From NCBI GenBank assembly GCA_016207825.1, contig JACQZI010000040.1:1-25890 (forward strand): a stretch of DNA of 25,890 nt. The letters run 5' to 3'. Of the stretch, positions 16,643-22,153 are shown piece by piece. Every line of letters begins with the position of its first letter. Position 1 is the first letter of the stretch. The DNA comes from Planctomycetota bacterium (lineage in GTDB: Bacteria; Planctomycetota; MHYJ01; JACQXL01; JACQZI01). The notes beneath the pieces were generated by a model. The model saw only the letters and a program-made list of their open reading frames with translations, searched no databases and was not told where the DNA came from. Position numbers and translations under genes: made by a program.

Positions 16643-16930
16643 ATGCTGGCAAATTACGGTTACAAAGACGGTTCCGGTGAATTTTTCATCACCATAGATA
16701 CGGATAAATGCAACGGCTGCGGCGATTGCGTCAAGGCATGCCCGGCAAAGGTGTTTATTACCGGCACGGACGAAAGCGATCCCTTTAGGGATTTGCCCGT
16801 GGCTATGGTTACCGACGACCACAGAAAAAAGCTCAAATATTCATGCGCACCATGCAAACCCACCGCAGGCAGACCCCCTTTACCCTGCCAAGCAGCCTGC
16901 AAACCGCAGGCAATAGTTCACTCGTGGTAA
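16643..16930 (+). CDS. BzdM-like ferredoxin
   Basis: This 95-aa protein has one classic [4Fe-4S] motif, CNGCGDCVKACP (about residues 21-32), and a second cysteine set near the C-terminus, CAPCKP...PCQAACKP (about 70-89), ending in HSW. Such small two-cluster ferredoxins accompany benzoyl-CoA reductase ATPase subunits (bzdQ followed by bzdM in Azoarcus), and the same order is seen here. It probably donates electrons to the BzdQ-like ATPase. The linker inside the second cysteine set (TAGRPPL) is encoded by a GCAGGCAGACCC stretch similar to a repeat at 360-375, possibly a remnant of a palindromic element. No good Shine-Dalgarno precedes the ATG; coupling to the upstream gene is likely. Confidence 0.85.
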   Translation: MLANYGYKDGSGEFFITIDTDKCNGCGDCVKACPAKVFITGTDESDPFRDLPVAMVTDDHRKKLKYSCAPCKPTAGRPPLPCQAACKPQAIVHSW

Positions 16931-16949
16931 GATAGAACACCCCGCTCTG

Positions 16950-17070
16950 AGGGACCCCGATTAACCCCGCTCCGCTGCGCTTCGGGGACACCCCGAATAA
17001 TCGGGACCTTCGGCCGTATGGGGGTAGGGAGTCCCGTTCGGCTGAGCTCACGACGAAGCCCGAAGGGGGC
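16950..17070. repeat. REP-like palindromic mosaic
   Basis: The stretch is made of overlapping short GC palindromes with recurring words such as CCCCGCTCCGCTGCGCTTCG and TCGGGACCTTCGG. Related words recur inside reading frames at 21370-21405, 22253-22315 and 24456-24476, so this appears to be one local member of a dispersed family. Confidence 0.6.
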
Positions 17071-17076
17071 GAATAG

Positions 17077-17138
17077 CACGAATCATACCGAATGAGACGA
17101 ATTATTCGAGTGATTCGTTCTATTCGGTTTTATTCGTG
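17077..17138. repeat. 26-bp imperfect inverted repeat with CGAAT period
   Basis: The arms 17077-17102 and 17113-17138 match at 21 of 26 positions, with a 10-base loop. The sequence is also roughly periodic every 9-10 bases, each unit beginning CGAAT or a derivative. Confidence 0.65.
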
Positions 17139-17179
17139 TTTATCTTTAATCCGTGTAAATCTGTGGTTAGAAAAAAAGA

Positions 17180-17207
17180 TTGACAGATTCGTTTGATTGA
17201 GTATAAT
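17180..17207 (+). promoter_or_regulatory. Consensus promoter upstream of a structured non-coding segment
   Basis: TTGACA (17180-17185) and TATAAT (17202-17207) are both perfect, with a 16-base spacer. The expected start is about 17214. No ORF follows before the second promoter at 17353. Confidence 0.75.
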
Positions 17208-17213
17208 CAAACC

Positions 17214-17352
17214 TGCTTGTAATTTGGGGGCGGTAGGTGTCCCCTGGATTAGAAGGTTGTTCCTGTGAAGTTAGGAAGGATGCCGGTTTATTAAATACGG
17301 CGGCTCTGGTCTTCGCGGGGCAAAAATATTTTACTCAAATAAATATTTTTGC
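17214..17352 (+). ncRNA. Candidate structured small RNA or leader
   Basis: This is about 139 bases, starting at the predicted start site of a consensus promoter and containing no ORF. Visible pairings are GGGG/CCCC (17226-17229 with 17241-17244), TTCCT/AGGAA near 17260-17277, GCCG/CGGC near 17282-17301, and a perfect 12-bp stem at 17320-17331 and 17341-17352. I compared it by eye with SRP RNA, 6S, c-di-GMP, cobalamin, TPP and FMN classes and could not match any conserved core. It could be an independent small RNA or a long leader of the secreted protein gene. Confidence 0.4.
17320..17352. repeat. Perfect 12-bp inverted repeat abutting a promoter
   Basis: GCAAAAATATTT (17320-17331) and AAATATTTTTGC (17341-17352) are exact complements with a 9-base loop. 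The right arm ends exactly where the -35 box TTGACA begins. It may be an operator or the 3' end hairpin of the upstream transcript. Confidence 0.7.
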
Positions 17353-17381
17353 TTGACAATTAGATTAACTAATGCTATAAT
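17353..17381 (+). promoter_or_regulatory. Consensus promoter of the secreted FN3 gene
   Basis: TTGACA (17353-17358) and TATAAT (17376-17381) are both perfect with the ideal 17-base spacer. The start is expected near 17388, about 100 bases before the ATG at 17490. This should be one of the strongest promoters in the window. Confidence 0.85.
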
Positions 17382-17489
17382 CAAAACAATTAATTTATTC
17401 GCCCGGACACAAAATAGATTTAAGCATCTTTGAGTAATCACCTGATTTTAGCGGGCTATTTATCGCTATCAAATCGAAAAGGAGGGTGT

Positions 17490-19361
17490 ATGAACAATCT
17501 GTTGAGATTAAGCGCGATTGCCTTATTAGTTTTGGTGCTGCTGGGATTAGGCGGCAAAAACGGAATCTTTGCCGATGATGACACAATCAGCGGGTCTTCA
17601 ATAAACCTCAAAGAAAGGCTTACGGCTAAAGCGCAATCATCCTCCCGTTCTGATTTTATCCCTGCGGCGTTTGATATCGTCAATAGCGTTTTCGTTGACA
17701 AATCACCGGAAAATATCAAGGTAACCAAAGCATCGCCACTTAAAGCCAATCTGGACGGGGTGGAAGTGGAAATCATATTACCGGCAAATGCGCAGGCGAA
17801 AACAGTCTTTGATTTCAGCATAAAGTTGACGACGCTGACCTTTTCATATATCAGGCCGCTTTTAGCGGTAAATGATAATTTCACGCTAAACAATTACGAG
17901 ATAAACGGCGTTTCCCCGTTTTTCCCTTCCAGCGATTTTACATATACAAACACCCCGTTTACATATAATTACAATGCTCCGTTGCCGAATCCGGTATTCC
18001 GCTGGAATCAGGTGCCGCTTGCCTATCAAACCGGATACAAATTCGTGGATTTGGGAGCCAATGTTCCCTGGCAGCATGCCGGTTACATTAGCGAGTGGAG
18101 CGGAGACAATGTCACATGGACATTCAAGAATGTTTATCCGATGTCAAACGGGGACTTCAAATTCGCCGTATTTGTCGATGGCAGGTGGATAACTGCCGAT
18201 TGGAATGATATCATCATCGGGTTTGTGCCGGTTGACGACACGTTAACGGTCAGCGGTGGAGTTGTTGTTCCCGCCGCGCCGAGTAACCTAATCGCCACAG
18301 CGGTTTCCTCATCGCAGATTAACCTTGCTTGGCAGGATAATTCGGATAATGAGGATGGATTTATTATTGAACGCTACGCTGGTTGGGAAAGTGTTTATGA
18401 ACAAATCGCTACGGTTAACGCAAATATTACGACTTATCCTAATGCTTATTTGTCAGACTACACACTTTACACCTATCGTATTAAAGCATTTAATCAAGCA
18501 GGGAATAGTGAATTCTCTAATGTAGCAATTGCCTCAACCCTTGCTTATATTCCTACTATTGGCGAAATGAAAGGATTACTTAACCAGTATTATCAGGCAG
18601 GCCTAATTAAAAACAAAGGTATTTATACATCATTTCTTGCGAATTTTAACTGCGCGTATGATGCTTTGTTAAAAGGAGATATTCTTGCCGCAATTAACCA
18701 GCTTCAAGCCTTGCGTAATAAAATTGAGGAACAAATAGCCGCATTAATAGCTAAAGGGATTGAAGAAGGAGTCGAACAATTAAAATTATTGCGTACCTAT
18801 GTAGAGCGATTTCTTAACACCATTTTATCTCCTGCTCAATGGGAATGGACAACTCCACTACCACCTCCTGCACCGCCATGGATAATAAAACGAGATGCAA
18901 ATAATTTAACAATTCTAACTGGTAATGATAAAAGTAAAACATCTACAGATTTAAAACCCACCAATACTTTTAAATATAACTGTTGTTTGTCTATACAGTT
19001 TTTTGAAGAAAAACTAGACCCTGAAAACGAAATAGGAGTCATGAAATACAGTAAAGCTTTAGAGTTATGGGGTTATGGAAAACCTGTTGTGATACAAATT
19101 ATACCGCACGGTAACGAAGGATGTCATTGTGAATGTAAAGAATGGGGATTCGTCCAAATGCTTAAAATGACAACACATATTAAACAAACTAATAACAATA
19201 ATTGGGAAGAAGTCGAAACCATGATTGACGGAACAACTGTTCAAGCAACGCATGATTGGAAGATAGAATCAACACCAACGGAACAACTAAAAGAGGCGGC
19301 TAACGAATTAATAAAACAAGGTGCTTTGACTAATGAACAAGCTGAAGAAATTATAAAATAA
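17490..19361 (+). CDS. Secreted fibronectin type III protein, possibly truncated by an in-frame stop
   Basis: The ATG at 17490 follows GGAGGG at 17481-17486 and yields 623 aa with a clear signal peptide (about 1-28, ending GIFA). A beta-rich N-terminal region (about 60-260) is followed by a fibronectin type III domain (about 262-350; APSNLIATAVSS, LYTYRIKAFNQAGNSEFSN). A helical region (about 365-445) and a Cys-containing C-terminal part (HCECKEWGF near 547) come next. The protein is probably exported and binding or structural. Base composition changes to AT-rich from about 18330, within the FN3 domain. The TAA at 19359-19361 is followed by an open frame in the same phase up to 19823, so the original protein may have been about 777 aa. 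A strong promoter lies upstream. Confidence 0.85.
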   Translation: MNNLLRLSAIALLVLVLLGLGGKNGIFADDDTISGSSINLKERLTAKAQSSSRSDFIPAAFDIVNSVFVDKSPENIKVTKASPLKANLDGVEVEIILPANAQAKTVFDFSIKLTTLTFSYIRPLLAVNDNFTLNNYEINGVSPFFPSSDFTYTNTPFTYNYNAPLPNPVFRWNQVPLAYQTGYKFVDLGANVPWQHAGYISEWSGDNVTWTFKNVYPMSNGDFKFAVFVDGRWITADWNDIIIGFVPVDDTLTVSGGVVVPAAPSNLIATAVSSSQINLAWQDNSDNEDGFIIERYAGWESVYEQIATVNANITTYPNAYLSDYTLYTYRIKAFNQAGNSEFSNVAIASTLAYIPTIGEMKGLLNQYYQAGLIKNKGIYTSFLANFNCAYDALLKGDILAAINQLQALRNKIEEQIAALIAKGIEEGVEQLKLLRTYVERFLNTILSPAQWEWTTPLPPPAPPWIIKRDANNLTILTGNDKSKTSTDLKPTNTFKYNCCLSIQFFEEKLDPENEIGVMKYSKALELWGYGKPVVIQIIPHGNEGCHCECKEWGFVQMLKMTTHIKQTNNNNWEEVETMIDGTTVQATHDWKIESTPTEQLKEAANELIKQGALTNEQAEEIIK

Positions 19362-19823
19362 GCAGCTCCTTATCCTCAATTTAATCGGTCTGCTTTAGTG
19401 AACGGGAACTCTGTAATGGTAGATTGGCCTCAATTAATCAATCCATGGGATTTTAAAGTAACGCTAAAAGGCGAAAACGGTGAAACGAAAGAAATAACTG
19501 AAGGGACGAGCGTTAGGGCAAAATACGAATTTAAGACTTGGATTATCTGCAAAGACCCGCCTGGAGTAATTGGATATATTCATTGGGGTTTTACGGTAAC
19601 AGTTGACGTTAAGAAGAAAAATGGAAAATACGAAGATGGAACGACCTATACTATAACCGCTAACCCGGAACCAAAATTTATGCCGGCGCCGGAGGCTAAC
19701 GGGTGGGATGAGTTAACTCCAGAACAACAAGAAGAAGCGCAAGCAGAATATGACATTTATAAGAACCTTCTGGGAAATAGTTATAATCAATATGCGGATG
19801 TTCTGAAATGTTCTGAAGAATAA
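19362..19823 (+). pseudogene. In-frame continuation of the secreted FN3 protein after a TAA
   Basis: The reading frame of the upstream gene continues without interruption from 19362 to the TAA at 19821-19823, encoding about 153 more residues with secreted-protein character (NPWDFKVTLKG, GYIHWGFTVTVDVKKK). A GTG at 19398 could start a 141-aa product, but there is no Shine-Dalgarno before it and no signal peptide in it. The simplest reading is that one TAA split a single gene. Alternatives are stop-codon readthrough, a sequencing or assembly error, or a genuinely separate gene. The next gene starts 1 base after the stop, as expected if this frame was the real end of the upstream gene. Confidence 0.6.
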
Positions 19824-19824
19824 A

Positions 19825-20604
19825 ATGATGAGGATTGCATATAGAGGAACTGTGAAAACAGCTTGCTATAGGTTGTTTTCCATAATGGTTTTATTTTCTA
19901 TATCACTATCATCTTGCTCAAGCTTTTCTGTCGAAACGGATCATCAGATATTAGAAATAGACAAGAAAATAGAAGAAATCAGGAAAATAATTATTGAGAG
20001 AGAGAAATCTAATCAATATTGGTTTGGCGATTATACTCGAAAGGAAATAGAAAAGAAGTTGGCTATATTAGACATCATTGCTTCTGCAAAAGATTCGGTA
20101 GCAACGAATAAATTAATTGCCATTTTAAAAAATGATTCTCACCCTCACATAAAAGCTCTTGCTGGATTAATATTGGGTGATATAAAAGAAAACCCCATTG
20201 TTACTCCATCATTAATAGAAGCTCTAAAACAAGATAACGACCCTGTTGTTAAAATAAATCTTTTACACGCGCTAAAGATTTCTACGAATATTGACGCGGA
20301 CAAGCTAATTTATTCTAAATGGTATAGCCGTTTGGTTTCTATTGCCGAGGATGAAGGAGTAACTCTTCTTTATGATGCCCCCCCAATCTGGAGTCTTGGA
20401 AGAAATCCTTTCCTGCTAACATTTCATCGCTCTAAAGTCACAAATGATTATTACCAAAATCAAATTGATACGAGAATCCAGGATAATATACAACAGGTTT
20501 TAACTGATATACAGTTATCTGATGAGGATGTTATGGTTAGAAATGTTGCCGAGAAATTCCTTTTAAAATATTCATCTTCGGCAACATTACCGCCTGAAAA
20601 GTGA
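19825..20604 (+). CDS. HEAT-like lipoprotein
   Basis: This 259-aa protein has a lipoprotein signal ending in LSSC (Cys31), then a polar helical stretch and helical repeats with HEAT-like spacing (about 75-160; ATNKLIAILKNDSHPHIKAL, ALAGLILGDI and a second unit near DPVVKINLLHALK). A final repeat-like helix lies at about 225-248 (VMVRNVAEKFL). HEAT-like repeats are protein-protein interaction scaffolds. It begins 1 base after the preceding stop and so is probably translated by coupling with the split FN3 gene. It is AT-rich like that gene's 3' half. The specific function is unknown. Confidence 0.78.
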   Translation: MMRIAYRGTVKTACYRLFSIMVLFSISLSSCSSFSVETDHQILEIDKKIEEIRKIIIEREKSNQYWFGDYTRKEIEKKLAILDIIASAKDSVATNKLIAILKNDSHPHIKALAGLILGDIKENPIVTPSLIEALKQDNDPVVKINLLHALKISTNIDADKLIYSKWYSRLVSIAEDEGVTLLYDAPPIWSLGRNPFLLTFHRSKVTNDYYQNQIDTRIQDNIQQVLTDIQLSDEDVMVRNVAEKFLLKYSSSATLPPEK

Positions 20605-20728
20605 AATCCTGAGCGTAGCCGAAGGGTAAAAATTGGCACCCCAATACCTTTGCAATAAAGGAGTTATATCGGCACCTAAAGGTAGGCGAAGTGAAATCCC
20701 GCAATAGCGGGGCACTGGGATGTGTCCC
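20599..20728. repeat. Cluster of direct repeats and small hairpins
   Basis: AAGTGAAATCC occurs at 20599-20609 and again at 20689-20699. Between and after the copies lie three hairpins: CCTTT/AAAGG (20647-20661), CCCGC/GCGGG (20698-20711) and GGGA/TCCC (20717-20728). The area belongs to the REP-like repeat type of the window and separates the HEAT lipoprotein from the next gene. Confidence 0.6.
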
Positions 20729-20744
20729 GAAATTCCCGATTAAA

Positions 20745-21269
20745 ATGAAAACAATCGCTTTGGCGAAGAGGTTAGCGTCTGCTATAAGAGATAAAAAGAG
20801 GCGGTTCAGGGGTAACTATAAATATGAGTCTGATTTGGAGAAAGAAGTTTATAGTATTTTCAGGAGAATCATTAAAGCAGAACTTAATTTAAATGACAAC
20901 AAAAAGCTAAATGACATAATTATTACTCATGGGGAAACAAAACCAGAAAAAGATAGATGGACTGCTACTAAGCCTTGGCAAGACGTTATAATTAAAGGCT
21001 GTCATAATACTTCTGATATCGTAATAAGATTGCCAAAAAGTGAGCAAACCATAGCGATACAACTTAAATACGCTAAAGATAATATTACCGGGCATATTCA
21101 AACTGTAGTCGGGCAATGTCTTATTGCTTCTTTAGGAGGGCATTCTGCTGTCATAGGAATTGTAGTTTCAAGACGGAAGTTTGACGAGCATCATAAAAAA
21201 GGTAAACTAAAACGTCTTGTCGATTTACTAAGACAGCATAATATATTTCTTGTTGTTAGGAAGATATAG
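20745..21269 (+). CDS. Possible PD-(D/E)XK-fold protein, function unknown
   Basis: I chose the ATG at 20745. The longer frame from a GTG at 20691 would translate the repeat cluster and gives a low-complexity N-terminus. The 174-aa product has a helix with acidic residues (YESDLEKEVYSIFRRI, about 24-39), a DIVIRL strand (about 107-112) and then AIQLKYAK (about 119-126), followed by GQCLIA (about 138-143) and a C-terminal strand IFLVVRK. The order E, D, QxK, Q is the pattern of restriction-endonuclease-like folds, and the Q after the core recalls the Q motif of some nucleases. Nuclease activity is an inference; an inactive or DNA-binding relative is possible. It is basic, AT-rich and without a signal peptide. 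Confidence 0.7.
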   Translation: MKTIALAKRLASAIRDKKRRFRGNYKYESDLEKEVYSIFRRIIKAELNLNDNKKLNDIIITHGETKPEKDRWTATKPWQDVIIKGCHNTSDIVIRLPKSEQTIAIQLKYAKDNITGHIQTVVGQCLIASLGGHSAVIGIVVSRRKFDEHHKKGKLKRLVDLLRQHNIFLVVRKI

Positions 21270-21327
21270 ATTTGAAATGTAATACGGGGCGGCTGGAATT
21301 ACTGTAAGCAAAAGTATAAAATAATCA

Positions 21328-21356
21328 TTGACAAACATTTAATAATTTTGTAAGAT
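21328..21356 (+). promoter_or_regulatory. Promoter placing the start exactly at the DUF5618-like ATG
   Basis: TTGACA (21328-21333) and TAAGAT (21351-21356) are 17 bases apart. The expected first transcribed base is about 21363, the A of the ATG, so the mRNA appears leaderless. There is no Shine-Dalgarno. Confidence 0.65.
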
Positions 21357-21362
21357 ACCACT

Positions 21363-21773
21363 ATGAAAGCGCAGCGACAGCGGAGTCCCGCCCCAAGCGG
21401 GGAAGCAATTAGGTATCTTAATAATGCCAGGGGCATCCTGCGGAAAGCCCCGCGGGAAGGACGGGTCTATACCGATATCAAACCGGTCAGGGAAGCTTGC
21501 GGCACGGCGTATTTAGCCGTTCTTGAAGCCATCAATGCATATCTCTTGAAGCAGGGGCTGACAAAAAAAGAATTGCCCCGTTCCATGGAGGCTTATCAGA
21601 AAACACTCCGTAAATATGGTGGTATCCACAATGGTAAACTCTTCCGTGACTTTGATAAACTCTATGATGAATTGCATATTGCGGGCTACTACCGGGGACT
21701 TCTCTGGGGAACAGGTGCGGTTCAGGATGCTTTTAACCTTGCCCAGCAGTTTATTTCCAAATTATCTAAATAA
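21363..21773 (+). CDS. DUF5618-like (HEPN-like) helical protein
   Basis: This 136-aa protein has the wording I associate with the DUF5618 family: EAIRYLNNARGILRKAP, VREACGTAYLAVLEAINAYL, and DELHIAGYYRGLL near the C-terminus. The all-helical layout is HEPN-like, a fold shared by several RNases and toxin or substrate-binding proteins, but the usual RxxxxH catalytic pair is not evident. The first 14 residues (MKAQRQRSPAPSGE) are encoded by a palindromic, GC-rich stretch related to the REP-like elements, so this N-terminus may be derived from an inserted element. The expression signal is a leaderless-type promoter. A small promoter-terminator unit follows directly. Confidence 0.8.
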   Translation: MKAQRQRSPAPSGEAIRYLNNARGILRKAPREGRVYTDIKPVREACGTAYLAVLEAINAYLLKQGLTKKELPRSMEAYQKTLRKYGGIHNGKLFRDFDKLYDELHIAGYYRGLLWGTGAVQDAFNLAQQFISKLSK

Positions 21774-21777
21774 AATC

Positions 21778-21806
21778 TTGACAAATCCATAACTATCGTT
21801 TATAGT
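21778..21806 (+). promoter_or_regulatory. Consensus promoter just after the DUF5618-like gene
   Basis: TTGACA (21778-21783) and TATAGT (21801-21806) are separated by 17 bases. The -35 box overlaps the end of the upstream gene region. The predicted start is about 21813, only about 50 bases before a terminator. Confidence 0.75.
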
Positions 21807-21830
21807 CGGTTACAGGTATAACAGTTTTTA

Positions 21831-21868
21831 AGCCTGTCACCTTTCGGTAGAAAGGCGACAGGCTTTTT
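21831..21868 (+). terminator. Rho-independent terminator
   Basis: The stem has AGCCTGTC paired with GACAGGCT and CCTTTC paired with GAAAGG around a GGTA loop, with one A/C mismatch in between. Five Ts follow directly (21864-21868). This is the clearest terminator in the window. Confidence 0.85.
21835..21862 (+). repeat. Left copy of a perfect 28-bp inverted repeat
   Basis: The sequence here is the exact reverse complement of 22057-22084. Each copy is itself a near-palindromic hairpin sequence. The left copy is the core of the terminator. Confidence 0.85.
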
Positions 21869-21876
21869 ATTTGGTT

Positions 21877-21888
21877 ATCACCTCCTTT
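21877..21888 (+). other. Anti-Shine-Dalgarno-like 12-mer
   Basis: ATCACCTCCTTT equals the universal 3' tail of 16S rRNA, preceded by GGTT as in that tail. On the other strand it reads as a perfect ribosome-binding site, but no ORF follows it within reach. It sits 8 bases after the T-run of the terminator. Confidence 0.5.
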
Positions 21889-21925
21889 AACATACCTAAT
21901 TCATTATTATCTAATGGGTTACATT

Positions 21926-21999
21926 CACCACAAAGGCACAAAGAGCACGAAGGCGTAATCTCTTGTTTTCTTCTTTGTGACCTTTGTGTATTTGTGGTG
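21926..21999. repeat. Imperfect inverted repeat built of CACAAAG units
   Basis: The arms 21926-21952 and 21970-21999 share CACCACAAA and CACAAAG blocks at matching spacing. They consist of near-9-base units, like the CGAAT repeat at 17077. The repeat lies inside the larger 28-bp inverted pair. Confidence 0.65.
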
Positions 22000-22056
22000 C
22001 ATTTTTTCTAATTACCTATCATATAAGCTGTTAAATCTTATTGCCATATCCGATAC

Positions 22057-22084
22057 CCTGTCGCCTTTCTACCGAAAGGTGACA
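22057..22084 (-). repeat. Right copy of the perfect 28-bp inverted repeat
   Basis: Exact reverse complement of 21835-21862. Unlike the left copy it is not followed by a T-run on the plus strand. Confidence 0.85.
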
Positions 22085-22101
22085 TCCGTGCCTCAAGCCC
22101 C

Positions 22102-22130
22102 TTTTCATGACGTTGTAAACTTGCTATGAT
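22102..22130 (+). promoter_or_regulatory. Extended -10 promoter of the recombinase gene
   Basis: TATGAT (22125-22130) has an upstream TGC (extended -10), and a weak TTTTCA -35 lies 17 bases before it. An inverted pair CTCAAGCC (22092-22099) and GGCTTGAG (22145-22152) brackets the promoter and overlaps the ribosome-binding site. Confidence 0.5.
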
Positions 22131-22153
22131 GATGGGAAAAAGGAGGCTTGAGT

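Larger units (their letters stand above)
16931..17489. other. Long non-coding region: repeat mosaic, two promoters, structured segment
   Basis: No convincing gene lies here. Positions 16940-17070 are a GC-rich mosaic of small palindromes (CCCCG...CGGGG at 16965-16987; CCCGA...TCGGG at 16992-17005). Positions 17077-17138 are an AT-richer inverted repeat. Positions 17180-17381 hold two consensus promoters that bracket a structured segment. The secreted protein gene starts at 17490. Confidence 0.7.
21813..21868 (+). ncRNA. Candidate small RNA of about 56 nt
   Basis: A consensus promoter and a strong terminator enclose about 56 transcribed bases with no start codon of use. The product would be a short 5' tail plus the hairpin. 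It could be a small RNA, a leader peptide-free attenuator, or a by-product of the hairpin serving another role, such as an inversion site. Confidence 0.45.
21774..22153. other. Non-coding region with a promoter-terminator unit and inverted repeats
   Basis: No gene longer than a few codons is credible here. The stretch contains a consensus promoter, a terminator hairpin, a perfect 28-bp inverted repeat pair with an internal repeat pair between its arms, and an extended -10 promoter for the recombinase. The individual elements are listed separately. Confidence 0.75.

Noticed and set aside
17214-17352. Bacterial SRP RNA
   Set aside because: The GGTCAGG...GGAAGGNAGCAGCC core is not present; only a loose GGAAGGATGCC resemblance was seen.
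20691-20744. N-terminal extension of the nuclease-like gene from a GTG at 20691
   Set aside because: The extension would translate the direct repeat and hairpins, while a natural start ATG at 20745 begins the conserved-looking part.
21901-22060. CRISPR-like repeats because of the repeated CACAAAG words
   Set aside because: There is only one inverted pair, no regular spacers and no cas genes.
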